DNA from: Variovorax sp. Root473
Lineage (GTDB): Bacteria; Pseudomonadota; Gammaproteobacteria; Burkholderiales; Burkholderiaceae_C
DNA length: 64,000 nt
Direction: 5' to 3'
Assembly: GCF_001426505.1 (NCBI RefSeq)
Contig: NZ_LMEV01000011.1
Coordinates: forward strand, 31,766-95,765
Shown here: in pieces, positions 53,838-61,400 of the stretch
How the letters are laid out: the number at the start of each line of letters is the position of its first letter
How positions within the stretch are numbered: the stretch's first letter is position 1
Notes under the pieces: generated by a model
The model's database searches: none
What the model was told of the DNA's origin: nothing
The model's input: only the letters and a program-made list of their open reading frames with translations
Made by a program: the position numbers and the translations under genes

Positions 53838-55093
53838 GGTGTGGAGTCCTTCTGCAGTGAGGATGGAGAGGATGGGGAAGCAGGTTGCGCAAGGCGCGGC
53901 AGCCACAGGAACGCGATCGCCAGCAGCACCGTGCCGGCGATCAGCATGGGCACGACCATGGGCCAGGCGCCGTAGGAAAAATGCGTGTCGACGAACAGCG
54001 CGGCGACCTGCCCCACGCAGAACGCGACCATCATCATGCCGAACCCGGACCACGACACGGCCCGTCCCGCCAGGTGCGGCAGGTCGCCCACGGCACCGGC
54101 CTGCCCGCAGGGCTGGTGGATGCCGTGACCGAGGCAGTACACGGCGTGCCCCGCCAGCAGCGGCACCGCGCTGTGCGGCATCAGCCAGCAGCCCAGCGCC
54201 TGGATGGCGGCGCCCGTGATGCTCAGCACCGCGCCCAGCCGCACGGTGCGCATCGGCCCGAAACGGCGCAGCAGGCTGCGGCACATCGTGGTGCTGAAGA
54301 TGTAGACCAGCGAGCCACCGGCCGGAATCCAGCCATACCACGCGGGCGACCAGCCAAGGTAGCCGATGTAGACCATCGGCGAGAGCAGCAGGAAGCAGAA
54401 CAGCCCGCCATACGTGGTCGCCGCCACCGAGGCCCAGGCGCGGAAGGCGCGGCTCGCGAACACCGCACGCGTGCTGCCGCGCGGCGCGGACGATTCGCCC
54501 GTCATCGGCCGTCGCGTTTCGCCGAACGAACGCCAGCACAGCGCGAACAGCACCGCCGCATAGAGCGCCATCGCCACCATCACCCAGCGCCAGCCCGCGC
54601 CCTGCACCAGCCAGGCACCGAGCAGCGGCGCCATCAGCCCGACCACGCCCAGCCCCGTGAGGCCGCGCGCCATCACATGTGGGCCTTCGTGCGCGGGGTA
54701 CAGGTCGCGCACCGCGGCGCGCGCACACACGAGGATCGCCGCCATCGAGAAGCCCTGCAGCGTGCGCCACCCCGCGAGCACCGCAACGCTGCCCGCGAAG
54801 GCGCCGCCGAAGGCCGCGATGGCGTAGCAGCCCAGGCCCGCGAGCAGCACCGGGCGGCGGCCGAAGCGGTCGGCCAGCGGGCCGCACAGCAGCTGCGCAA
54901 AGCCGAAGGCCAGCACGAACAGCGTGAGGCTGGTGCTGGCCGAGCCGAGTTCGCCCGCGATGGCGGGCAGCGCCGGCAGGTAGCTGTCGGTCGCCACGGG
55001 CTGCGCCGCGAGCAACAGCGGCAGCAGCAAGGTGAAGCCGACGTCGAAGCGGCCCTTGCTGCCTTTTCCGCCCTTGCCTTCGGCCGCGCTCAC
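53834..55093 (-). CDS. MFS transporter in the pca operon, DHA1-like
   Basis: This 419-residue MFS protein has about twelve hydrophobic helices: PVATDSYLPALPAIAGEL at helix 1 and GPLADRFGRRPVLL as motif A. It resembles Bcr/CflA-type transporters. The GTG start at 55093 overlaps the pcaC stop (GTGA), and its own stop overlaps the pcaD start, so it is translated as part of the pca operon. It may move an aromatic acid or pathway intermediate, in either direction. Confidence 0.85.
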   Translation of the reverse strand: MSAAEGKGGKGSKGRFDVGFTLLLPLLLAAQPVATDSYLPALPAIAGELGSASTSLTLFVLAFGFAQLLCGPLADRFGRRPVLLAGLGCYAIAAFGGAFAGSVAVLAGWRTLQGFSMAAILVCARAAVRDLYPAHEGPHVMARGLTGLGVVGLMAPLLGAWLVQGAGWRWVMVAMALYAAVLFALCWRSFGETRRPMTGESSAPRGSTRAVFASRAFRAWASVAATTYGGLFCFLLLSPMVYIGYLGWSPAWYGWIPAGGSLVYIFSTTMCRSLLRRFGPMRTVRLGAVLSITGAAIQALGCWLMPHSAVPLLAGHAVYCLGHGIHQPCGQAGAVGDLPHLAGRAVSWSGFGMMMVAFCVGQVAALFVDTHFSYGAWPMVVPMLIAGTVLLAIAFLWLPRLAQPASPSSPSSLQKDSTP

Positions 55094-55515
55094 TGCGCCG
55101 CCACTGGCGGCAGCAGGCCCTTTTCGCGCAGGATGCTCGTCGCGATGCCGAAGGCGTGGTTGGCCACCGGCACGCCGCAGTAGATGGCGGCCATCATGAT
55201 CACTTCCTTGATGTCGTCGGGCGTCAGGCGCGACTCGGGCGGGCCGTCGAGCGCAGCGCGCACGTGCATCGCGAACTCCTCGTACGCGTGGATGCCCAGC
55301 ATCATCGACAGCACCATGTAGCGGCGCGTCTTGTCGCCCAGCGCGGGACGGCCCCAGATGTCGTTCCACGCGTGGCGCGTGATGAGCTCCTGGAACTCGG
55401 CATTGAAGCCGTTGCGGTTGGCGAGCGACTTGTCGACCCAGGCGTCGCCGAGCACGCGGCGGCGGTTGACGAGGCCGTCTTCGTAGTCGTTGCGCGGGGT
55501 GTCGGGGGCGGTCAT
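55090..55515 (-). CDS. pcaC: 4-carboxymuconolactone decarboxylase
   Basis: This 141-residue protein matches PcaC: RRRVLGDAWVDKSLANRNGFNAEFQELITRHAWNDIWGRPAL and LTPDDIKEVIMMAAIYCGVPVANHAFG, including the conserved His after the AIYCG.P stretch. It decarboxylates carboxymuconolactone to 3-oxoadipate enol-lactone, the PcaD substrate. Its start overlaps the pcaB stop (ATGA). Confidence 0.93.
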   Translation of the reverse strand: MTAPDTPRNDYEDGLVNRRRVLGDAWVDKSLANRNGFNAEFQELITRHAWNDIWGRPALGDKTRRYMVLSMMLGIHAYEEFAMHVRAALDGPPESRLTPDDIKEVIMMAAIYCGVPVANHAFGIATSILREKGLLPPVAAQ

Positions 55516-56723
55516 TGCGAGAGTTCCTTGTTGGAGAGTTGGGCCTGCAGGGCTTGCACCTCTGCCAGCGCGGTCTGGCCGGCGTTCACGGCCAGCGCAG
55601 GATCGAACCATTCGTCGGCCGCATCGCGCGGCAGTTCGGCACGCAGCCGGTCGATGTTGGCGCGCATGCGCGCCGCATCGACCTGCAGGCCGGGCAAGGC
55701 GCCGGCCATGGCGCGCACGCTGCCGTGCGCCGACATCAAAAGCTGCGGCCATTCGGCCAGCTCGGCCTGCCACGCGCCCAGCGCGCGTTCGTGCTGTTGC
55801 GGCATCGCGCCGAGCAAGGCAGCCACGCGCTGCGGCGCGCGGTGCGCGGCGGCGATGGCGACCATCGAAGCCACCGGATTGCGCTTGTGCGGCATCGCCG
55901 ACGAGCCGCCGCGCCCGGGTTCGCTGGGCTCGGCGACCTCGGCCACTTCGTACTGGCCGAGCAGCGAGATATCGACCGCGACCTTGCCGAGGCTGCCCGC
56001 GAGCAGGCCGAGTTCGCAGCCGAGCGCGACCCATTCGTCGCGCTGCGTGTGCCACGTCGCGCCCGGGTCGCCCAGCCCGAGCTCTTTGGCCATGCGCTGG
56101 CGCACCGCGGCGCCCTGCCCCTTCATCTGCGCCAGCGTGCCGACGGCGCCGCCGAGCTGCAGCTGCAGCGCGTGCTTCGCGGCCTCGCGCAGGCGGATGC
56201 GGCTGCGCACCAGCGGCGCAGCCCAGCCGGCGCACTTGAAGCCGAAGCTCGTGACCGAGGCCGGCTGCATCAGCGTGCGCGCGAGCATCGGCGTTTCGGC
56301 GTGCTGCACGGCCAGGCGCAGCAGCGCGTCGGCGGCCTTGGCGAGGTCGGTCTCGACGAGCGCGACGGCTTCGCGCGTGACCAGCGCCATCGCGCTGTCG
56401 ATCACGTCCTGGCTGGTGCTGCCGAAGTGCACGAAGGGCACCGCCTCGGCATTGAACAGGCCCACCGCTTCGCGCAGTGCCTTCACCAGCGGAATGGCGA
56501 CGCTGCCCGCGCGCCCGCTCTCGCGCACGATCTTGGCCACGTCGAACAGCTCGACCTTGCAGCTGCCGACGATCGAATGCGCGGCGCTCTCAGGGATCAG
56601 CCCCTCGGCCGCCTGTGCGCGCGCGAGCGCGGCCTCGAAGCGCAGCATGGCGTCGACGAAGGCGCGATCGCTGAAGGCGCCCAGCGTTTCGGAGGTGGAA
56701 AGGAAGCCTTCAAAAATGCTCAT
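55512..56723 (-). CDS. pcaB: 3-carboxy-cis,cis-muconate cycloisomerase
   Basis: This 403-residue member of the fumarase/aspartase superfamily has the signature GGSSAMPHKRNPV and the upstream FGSTSQDVIDSA region. It lactonises 3-carboxymuconate from protocatechuate cleavage. It lies between the AroE-like gene and pcaC in one minus-strand operon. It is somewhat shorter than some PcaB proteins (about 450 residues), with no obvious missing core. Confidence 0.9.
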   Translation of the reverse strand: MSIFEGFLSTSETLGAFSDRAFVDAMLRFEAALARAQAAEGLIPESAAHSIVGSCKVELFDVAKIVRESGRAGSVAIPLVKALREAVGLFNAEAVPFVHFGSTSQDVIDSAMALVTREAVALVETDLAKAADALLRLAVQHAETPMLARTLMQPASVTSFGFKCAGWAAPLVRSRIRLREAAKHALQLQLGGAVGTLAQMKGQGAAVRQRMAKELGLGDPGATWHTQRDEWVALGCELGLLAGSLGKVAVDISLLGQYEVAEVAEPSEPGRGGSSAMPHKRNPVASMVAIAAAHRAPQRVAALLGAMPQQHERALGAWQAELAEWPQLLMSAHGSVRAMAGALPGLQVDAARMRANIDRLRAELPRDAADEWFDPALAVNAGQTALAEVQALQAQLSNKELSQ

Positions 56724-56739
56724 GCGTGTTCCGGTGTTT

Positions 56740-57573
56740 TCAGTATTTCAATTGCGCGACCGCGCGCAGTTCTTCCGGCGAGGCGGTGCCGAAGCCGAAG
56801 AACTCGAGGTAGGCCGGGATCATTTCGAACAGCATGTCGGTGCCGACCTGCACCTGGCAGCCCTTGGCCTTGGCGGCCTGCAGCAGCGGCGTGTACTCGG
56901 TCTTCATGACGACCTCGCCGACGAAGGTGTCGGGGGCGATGCGGTCCACATCGAAGGGCAGCGGGTCGGTGTCCTTCATGCCCAGCGGCGTGGCGTTGAC
57001 GACGATGTCGAAGCCCGCCGGGTCCTTCGAGCCCGTGGCGACCTTCATCTGCGGGTAGTGCTCGCGCAGCCGCGCGGCCAGCGCCTGCGCGGAGGCGTCA
57101 CTCATGTCGAACAGCATCAGCTCGGCCGCGCCGGCCGCCGCAATCGACGCCGCAATGGCCGACCCGACGCCGCCCGTGCCCGACACCAGCACCCGCGTGC
57201 CCTTGAACAGGCGCCCCTTGCGCTCCACGCCGCGCACGAAGCCCGCGCCGTCGAACTGGTCGCCCAGCAGGCTGCCATCGGGCCGCTTGAGCACGGCGTT
57301 GCAGGCGCCCGCGACACGCGCAGTGGGCGTGACCTCGTCGACCAGCGACATCGTCGTGACCTTGTGCGGCATCGTCACGAGCGCGCCGCGCAGGTTGCTG
57401 AACTTGAAGATCTGCGCGAGCGAGACCGCGTAGTCCTCGGGCTTCACGCCCATAGGCACCACCACCGCGTCGATGCCCTGCTTGTCGAACCAGGGGTTGT
57501 AGATCATCGGCGCCTTGAAGGCCTCGGTGGGATAGCCGATGTGGGCGATGAGCGTGGTCTTGCCGGAGATCAT
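56740..57573 (-). CDS. AroE-like dehydrogenase (first of two)
   Basis: This 277-residue shikimate dehydrogenase-family protein has the catalytic Lys71 (TMPHK), Asn92, Asp108 and a Rossmann motif GTGGVGSA. Two substrate-binding elements of true AroE are altered. The Ser-x-Ser region near residue 18 reads EAFKAP, and the Asn-Thr-Asp-Gly motif reads GDQFDG (105-109). Such AroE-like proteins are known as separate subfamilies. In this catabolic cluster it may oxidise a quinate-like or related hydroxy acid rather than shikimate. Confidence 0.85.
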   Translation of the reverse strand: MISGKTTLIAHIGYPTEAFKAPMIYNPWFDKQGIDAVVVPMGVKPEDYAVSLAQIFKFSNLRGALVTMPHKVTTMSLVDEVTPTARVAGACNAVLKRPDGSLLGDQFDGAGFVRGVERKGRLFKGTRVLVSGTGGVGSAIAASIAAAGAAELMLFDMSDASAQALAARLREHYPQMKVATGSKDPAGFDIVVNATPLGMKDTDPLPFDVDRIAPDTFVGEVVMKTEYTPLLQAAKAKGCQVQVGTDMLFEMIPAYLEFFGFGTASPEELRAVAQLKY

Positions 57574-57603
57574 GGGAGTCGTCTTGTTCAGGAAGGGGCG
57601 GGC

Positions 57604-58527
57604 TCAGGCCACGCTGGGCGATTGGTAGCGCAGTGGATTCGCGATCTCGGCCTGCATCGCCGGCGGATAGATGAGCTCGCGCAAAAAGTCGGCATCCGCC
57701 TGCATCGCATCCGCCGCATCGATGTGGCCGAAGTAGCGGAAGTAGTGCGGCATCTGCTGCACCAGCATCTCGAAGCCGGCCTGCGCGTTGAGCCCGCGCG
57801 CCCGCGCCGCGCGCACCAGCGGCGTGGGCTGGTTGCGCAGCAGGATGTCGAACAGCGCCGCGTGCGGTTCCATGCGCGCCACGTCCAGCGGCAGCGCGTC
57901 GTCCTCGGCCAGGCCCAGCGGCGTGGCGTTGATCACGAGGTCGTAGCCCTCGGGCGCGTTGCTGTCGACCGCCACCACGGTCGCGTCGAAGAACGCATCG
58001 AGCTTGGCGGCCACGCCCGCGGCCTTGCCGGAGGCGGTGTCGAAGAAGGCGATGTGCTCGGCGCCGTTCACCGTGCCGCCTTCGGCCAGCGCCACGCCGA
58101 TGGCGGCTGCGCTCACGCCCGCGCCAAGGATCAGCACGCGCTTGCCGCGGAACGGCACATTGCAGCGGTCGAGCGCGCCGATCAGGCCTTCACCGTCGAA
58201 CAGGTCGCCCTCGAGCTGGTCGCCCTCGGTGCGGCGCACCACGTTGACCGAGCCCGCCACGCGGCCGAACAGGCCACAGCCGTCGAGCAGGTCGACCACG
58301 CGCGGCTTGTGCGGCGGTGCGATCACCATGCCGCGCACGTTGCGCGCGAGAAAGGCCGACTTCATGAACACCGCGAAGTCGCGCACCGGCACCTGCATGG
58401 GCACCAGCACGGCGTCGATGCCGTAGCGCGTGAAGGCGGCGTTGAACATCCGCGGCAGCCGCACATTGCGCACCGGGTCGCCGGGGATGAGGTAAACCTG
58501 GGTGCTGCCAGTGATGAAAGGGCTCAT
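57604..58527 (-). CDS. AroE-like dehydrogenase (second of two)
   Basis: This 307-residue AroE-family protein starts at 58527. Lys74 (APPHK), Asn95 and Asp111 are kept, with GAGVSAAAIG in the nucleotide-binding part. The Ser-x-Ser region is RNVRLP and the NTDG motif is GDLFDG. It is a distant paralogue of the neighbour with the same type of substitutions, and it has a C-terminal extension (LRELIYPPAMQAEIANPLRYQ). It is the first gene of the aroE-like/pca operon, divergent from the IclR gene. Confidence 0.83.
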   Translation of the reverse strand: MSPFITGSTQVYLIPGDPVRNVRLPRMFNAAFTRYGIDAVLVPMQVPVRDFAVFMKSAFLARNVRGMVIAPPHKPRVVDLLDGCGLFGRVAGSVNVVRRTEGDQLEGDLFDGEGLIGALDRCNVPFRGKRVLILGAGVSAAAIGVALAEGGTVNGAEHIAFFDTASGKAAGVAAKLDAFFDATVVAVDSNAPEGYDLVINATPLGLAEDDALPLDVARMEPHAALFDILLRNQPTPLVRAARARGLNAQAGFEMLVQQMPHYFRYFGHIDAADAMQADADFLRELIYPPAMQAEIANPLRYQSPSVA

Positions 58528-58623
58528 GGGCGTGCTTCCGTTCGTCAATCGCTCGTTTCGAGGCGGATCAGCGGGCTTTATAGTCCCTTCGCGCTCGGTC
58601 TGCTGGCATACGGGGCACCAAAC

Positions 58624-58657
58624 GATCGATGATCGATCTTGAAAATTCGATAATCGA
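58624..58657. promoter_or_regulatory. Double palindromic operator between the aroE-like/pca operon and the IclR gene
   Basis: GATCGAT-G-ATCGATC (58624-58638) is a perfect 15-bp palindrome, and TCGAT-A-ATCGA (58647-58657) a perfect 11-bp one. Both contain CGATNATCG, 21 bp apart (two helical turns). TATAAA on the minus strand (58582-58577) is a possible -10 box for the operon, which would put the site in an activator position. IclR-family regulators bind such palindromes. Confidence 0.65.
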
Positions 58658-58726
58658 TCAAATTGCGGGTTTTTACTTAGCCATTTGCGCACCGCCTCCG
58701 TACCGGACGCGGGCACACTTCCGCCC

Positions 58727-59521
58727 ATGAACAGCACCAGCCCCGACGATTCGACGCCGCCCGCCGGCCTGGACAAGCGCGACTGGATCGCCGGGCTGGA
58801 GCGCGGCGTGAGCATCATCGAGGCCTTCGACGACGCCAACCCGCGCCTCACCGCGAGCCAGGCCGGCCAGCGCACGAACATGACGCGCACCGCCGCGCGG
58901 CGCTACCTGCTCACCCTGCAGCACATGGGCTACGTGGCCAGCGACGGCAAGCTGTTCTGGCTCACGCCGCGCGTGCTGCGCCTGGGGCAGTCGTACCTTG
59001 AATCGGCCCGGCTGCCGCGCGTGGTGCAGCCCTTTTTGCAGCGCGTGGCGGCCGGCACCAACGAGATCGCCTACCTCAGCGTGATGGACGGCGACGAGGT
59101 CGTCTACATCGCGCGCAACGGCCCCAACCGCAGCATGAGCACCGGCTACGTGCTCGGCGCGCGCGTGCCGGCGCAGGTGACGGCCTCCGGCATGCTGATG
59201 CTGGCACTGCGCAGCGATGCCGAGCTGAACGACTGGCTGGCCACGCGCCAGCTCACGGTGTTCACATCGCACACCATCGCGAGCATGGAGCGCATGAAGC
59301 TCGAGCTGGCGCGCATCCGCGCGCAGGGCTGGGCGTTGTCGGAACAGCAGCTCGACCTGAACTCCCGCGGCATCGCCGTGCCGCTGCGCGACCGCCACGG
59401 CACGCTGGTGGGCGCGCTCAACATCACGATGCCGATGGGCCACGAGAGTTCGGAAGACGCGGTGGCCCGCGTGCTGCCCGTGCTGCGCGAGACGGCGCAG
59501 GCGATGCGCAACCTGATCTGA
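58727..59521 (+). CDS. IclR-family transcriptional regulator, PcaR/PobR-like
   Basis: This 264-residue protein has an N-terminal winged helix (GLERGVSIIEAFDDANPRLTASQAGQRTNMTRTAARRYLLTL) and an IclR effector domain (YLSVMDGDEVVYIARNGPNRSMSTGYVLGARVPA, then SRGIAVPLRDRHGTLVGALNI). Its position, divergent from the pca operon, and its closeness to PcaR/PcaU/PobR regulators suggest control of protocatechuate-pathway genes. The start at 58727 is chosen because upstream codons cover the promoter. Confidence 0.9.
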   Translation: MNSTSPDDSTPPAGLDKRDWIAGLERGVSIIEAFDDANPRLTASQAGQRTNMTRTAARRYLLTLQHMGYVASDGKLFWLTPRVLRLGQSYLESARLPRVVQPFLQRVAAGTNEIAYLSVMDGDEVVYIARNGPNRSMSTGYVLGARVPAQVTASGMLMLALRSDAELNDWLATRQLTVFTSHTIASMERMKLELARIRAQGWALSEQQLDLNSRGIAVPLRDRHGTLVGALNITMPMGHESSEDAVARVLPVLRETAQAMRNLI

Positions 59522-59595
59522 GGCACTGACAGCATTCCGACAGCATCCGCCCGGCAGGATGCGGGCTTCCATCCAAAAAACACTGGAGACAAGCC

Positions 59596-60603
59596 ATGTC
59601 CGACCGCTTCCCCACCGACGTTCCCCTGAGCCGCCGCCACTGGTTGCAAGCCGGCGGCGCCCTCACCCTCGGCGGCCTGCTGCCTTCGATGGCCTCGGCG
59701 CAAGACGCCTGGCCCACCAAGTCGATCCGCTTCGTCGTGCCCTTCGCGCCGGGCGGCAGTTCCGAAATCGTCGCGCGCTCCACCGCCGCCGAGCTCTCGC
59801 GCACGCTGGGCCAGAGCGTGTTCGTCGACAACAAGCCCGGCGCAGCCGGCAACATCGCCATGAGCGAAGTGGCGCGCGCCACCGACCAGCACACGCTGAT
59901 CCTCGGCCACATCGGCACGCTGGCCGTGAACCCGTACATCTTCGCCAAGCTGCCCTACGACGCGAACAAGGACTTCAAGCCCGTGAGCCTGCTGGCCAAG
60001 GTGCCCAGCCTGTACGTGGTGCACCCCGACGTGCCGGCGAAGAACCTCAAGGAGTTCATCGCGTACGCCAAGAGCAAGCCCGGCAAGCTGAGCTACGGCT
60101 CCGCCGGCAACGGCAGCGCCGGCCACCTGGCCTTCGAGTACCTGAAGATGACGGCCGACGTATTCATGCTGCACGTGCCCTACCGCGGCACCGGCCCCAT
60201 GGTGACCGACCTGCTCTCGGGCCGGCTCGACGCCTCGGCCATCGGCGCGGCGGCGATCATTCCGTTCATCAAGGCCGGCAAGGTGCGCTGCATCGCGACC
60301 GGCTCGGCCAAGCGCCTGGCGCAGTTGCCCGACGTGCCGACCGTGGCCGAGCAAGGCTTCCCCGGCTTCGAGATGACGCAGTGGTACGGCATGCTCGCGC
60401 CGGCCAGCATCACGCCCGCGCAGATGGCCAAGCTGTCGGCCGAGACCATGAAGGCCGTGAAATCGCCCGACTCGATGCAGCGCCTCACGGCCGACGCGGC
60501 CGAGGCCGTGGGCGGCACGCCGGAGCAGTTCGCGCAGTTCATCACCGCCGAACAGAACCGCTGGCAAAAGGTCATCGCCCGGGCAAACATCAAGCCTGAT
60601 TGA
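59596..60603 (+). CDS. Bug-family (TctC-like) solute-binding protein
   Basis: This 335-residue exported receptor has a Tat-type signal (SRRHWLQAGGALTLGGLLPSMASAQ) and the Bug hallmarks IRFVVPFAPGGSSEIVAR, KPGAAGNIA and VPYRGTGPMVTDLLSGRLDA. Such proteins bind carboxylates for tripartite tricarboxylate transporters or act as sensors. No tctA/tctB permease is nearby. It follows the IclR gene by 74 bp in the same direction and may bind an aromatic or hydroaromatic acid linked to the cluster. Confidence 0.9.
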   Translation: MSDRFPTDVPLSRRHWLQAGGALTLGGLLPSMASAQDAWPTKSIRFVVPFAPGGSSEIVARSTAAELSRTLGQSVFVDNKPGAAGNIAMSEVARATDQHTLILGHIGTLAVNPYIFAKLPYDANKDFKPVSLLAKVPSLYVVHPDVPAKNLKEFIAYAKSKPGKLSYGSAGNGSAGHLAFEYLKMTADVFMLHVPYRGTGPMVTDLLSGRLDASAIGAAAIIPFIKAGKVRCIATGSAKRLAQLPDVPTVAEQGFPGFEMTQWYGMLAPASITPAQMAKLSAETMKAVKSPDSMQRLTADAAEAVGGTPEQFAQFITAEQNRWQKVIARANIKPD

Positions 60604-60606
60604 TTG

Positions 60607-60697
60607 GCACTCCCCCAGGCTTCGCGCACTTCGTGTCGCTGCGCCCCCCCCTCGCCGGGGGCAACACCTGCGGCCCGGCAAAGCCGGTTCCGCGGTG
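60607..60697 (-). repeat. GC-rich intergenic repeat, copy B (inverted relative to copy A)
   Basis: The minus strand reads GGGCCGC...GCCCCC..GAGGGGGG..CAGCGACACGAAGTG..CGAAGC.TGGGGG, matching the order of blocks in copy A at 23446-23518. The core ACACGAAGTG is identical. It fills the gap between the Bug receptor and the tctD-like gene. Confidence 0.6.
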
Positions 60698-60734
60698 TTT
60701 CGCGAAAAGACGGGGCACCACTAGCATCCAGCCC

Positions 60735-61400
60735 ATGCGCATCCTCTTGGCCGAAGACGAACACACCCTGGGCACCTGGCTCTGCAAGGCGCTGGAGCAT
60801 GCAGGCATCCAGGTCGAATGGGTGGACGACGGCCGGCTGGCCGACCGGGCCTTGCAGCAGCGGGACTACGACGCACTGGTGCTCGACCTCGGCCTGCCCG
60901 GCATGGGCGGCCACACGGTGCTGCAGCGGCTGCGCGAACGCGACCAACGACTGCCGGCGCTGATCCTCACGGCGCGCGATTCGCTGAACGAACGTGTCGC
61001 ATCCCTCAACGCGGGCGCCGACGATTTTCTTGCCAAGCCGTTCGCGCTGGCCGAGCTCGAGGCGCGGCTGCATGCGCTGGTGCGCCGTGCGCGCGGCGTG
61101 GAGCATCCGCGCCTGGCCTGCGGGCCGCTGGTGTACGACGGCGCACGCCGGCAGTTCGCGCTGGGCGGCGAGGCGCTCGCCCTGTCGCCGCGCGAGCAGG
61201 CGGTGCTGCGCGCGCTGGTGCAGCGCAGCGGCGAGCCGCTGTCGAAGCAGCAGATCCTCGACCGCGTGTTCTCCGACGACGACGAGGTGCACCTCGAAGC
61301 GATCGAGGTGCTGGTGTACCGGCTGCGCAAGCGGCTCGATGGCAGCGGCGTGCGCATCGTCACGCTGCGCGGCCTCGGCTACGTCTTGGAAGCAGATTGA
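60735..61400 (+). CDS. tctD: OmpR-family response regulator, TctD-like
   Basis: This 221-residue regulator has a receiver domain with phospho-acceptor Asp51 (LVLDLGLPGMGG) and a Lys in LAKPF, then an OmpR/PhoB winged helix (LSPREQAVLRALVQRSGEPLSKQQIL...EAIEVLVYRLRKRL). The adjoining TctE-like kinase begins directly at the next base after the stop. The presence of TctC-like receptors on both sides supports the TctD label. Confidence 0.87.
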   Translation: MRILLAEDEHTLGTWLCKALEHAGIQVEWVDDGRLADRALQQRDYDALVLDLGLPGMGGHTVLQRLRERDQRLPALILTARDSLNERVASLNAGADDFLAKPFALAELEARLHALVRRARGVEHPRLACGPLVYDGARRQFALGGEALALSPREQAVLRALVQRSGEPLSKQQILDRVFSDDDEVHLEAIEVLVYRLRKRLDGSGVRIVTLRGLGYVLEAD

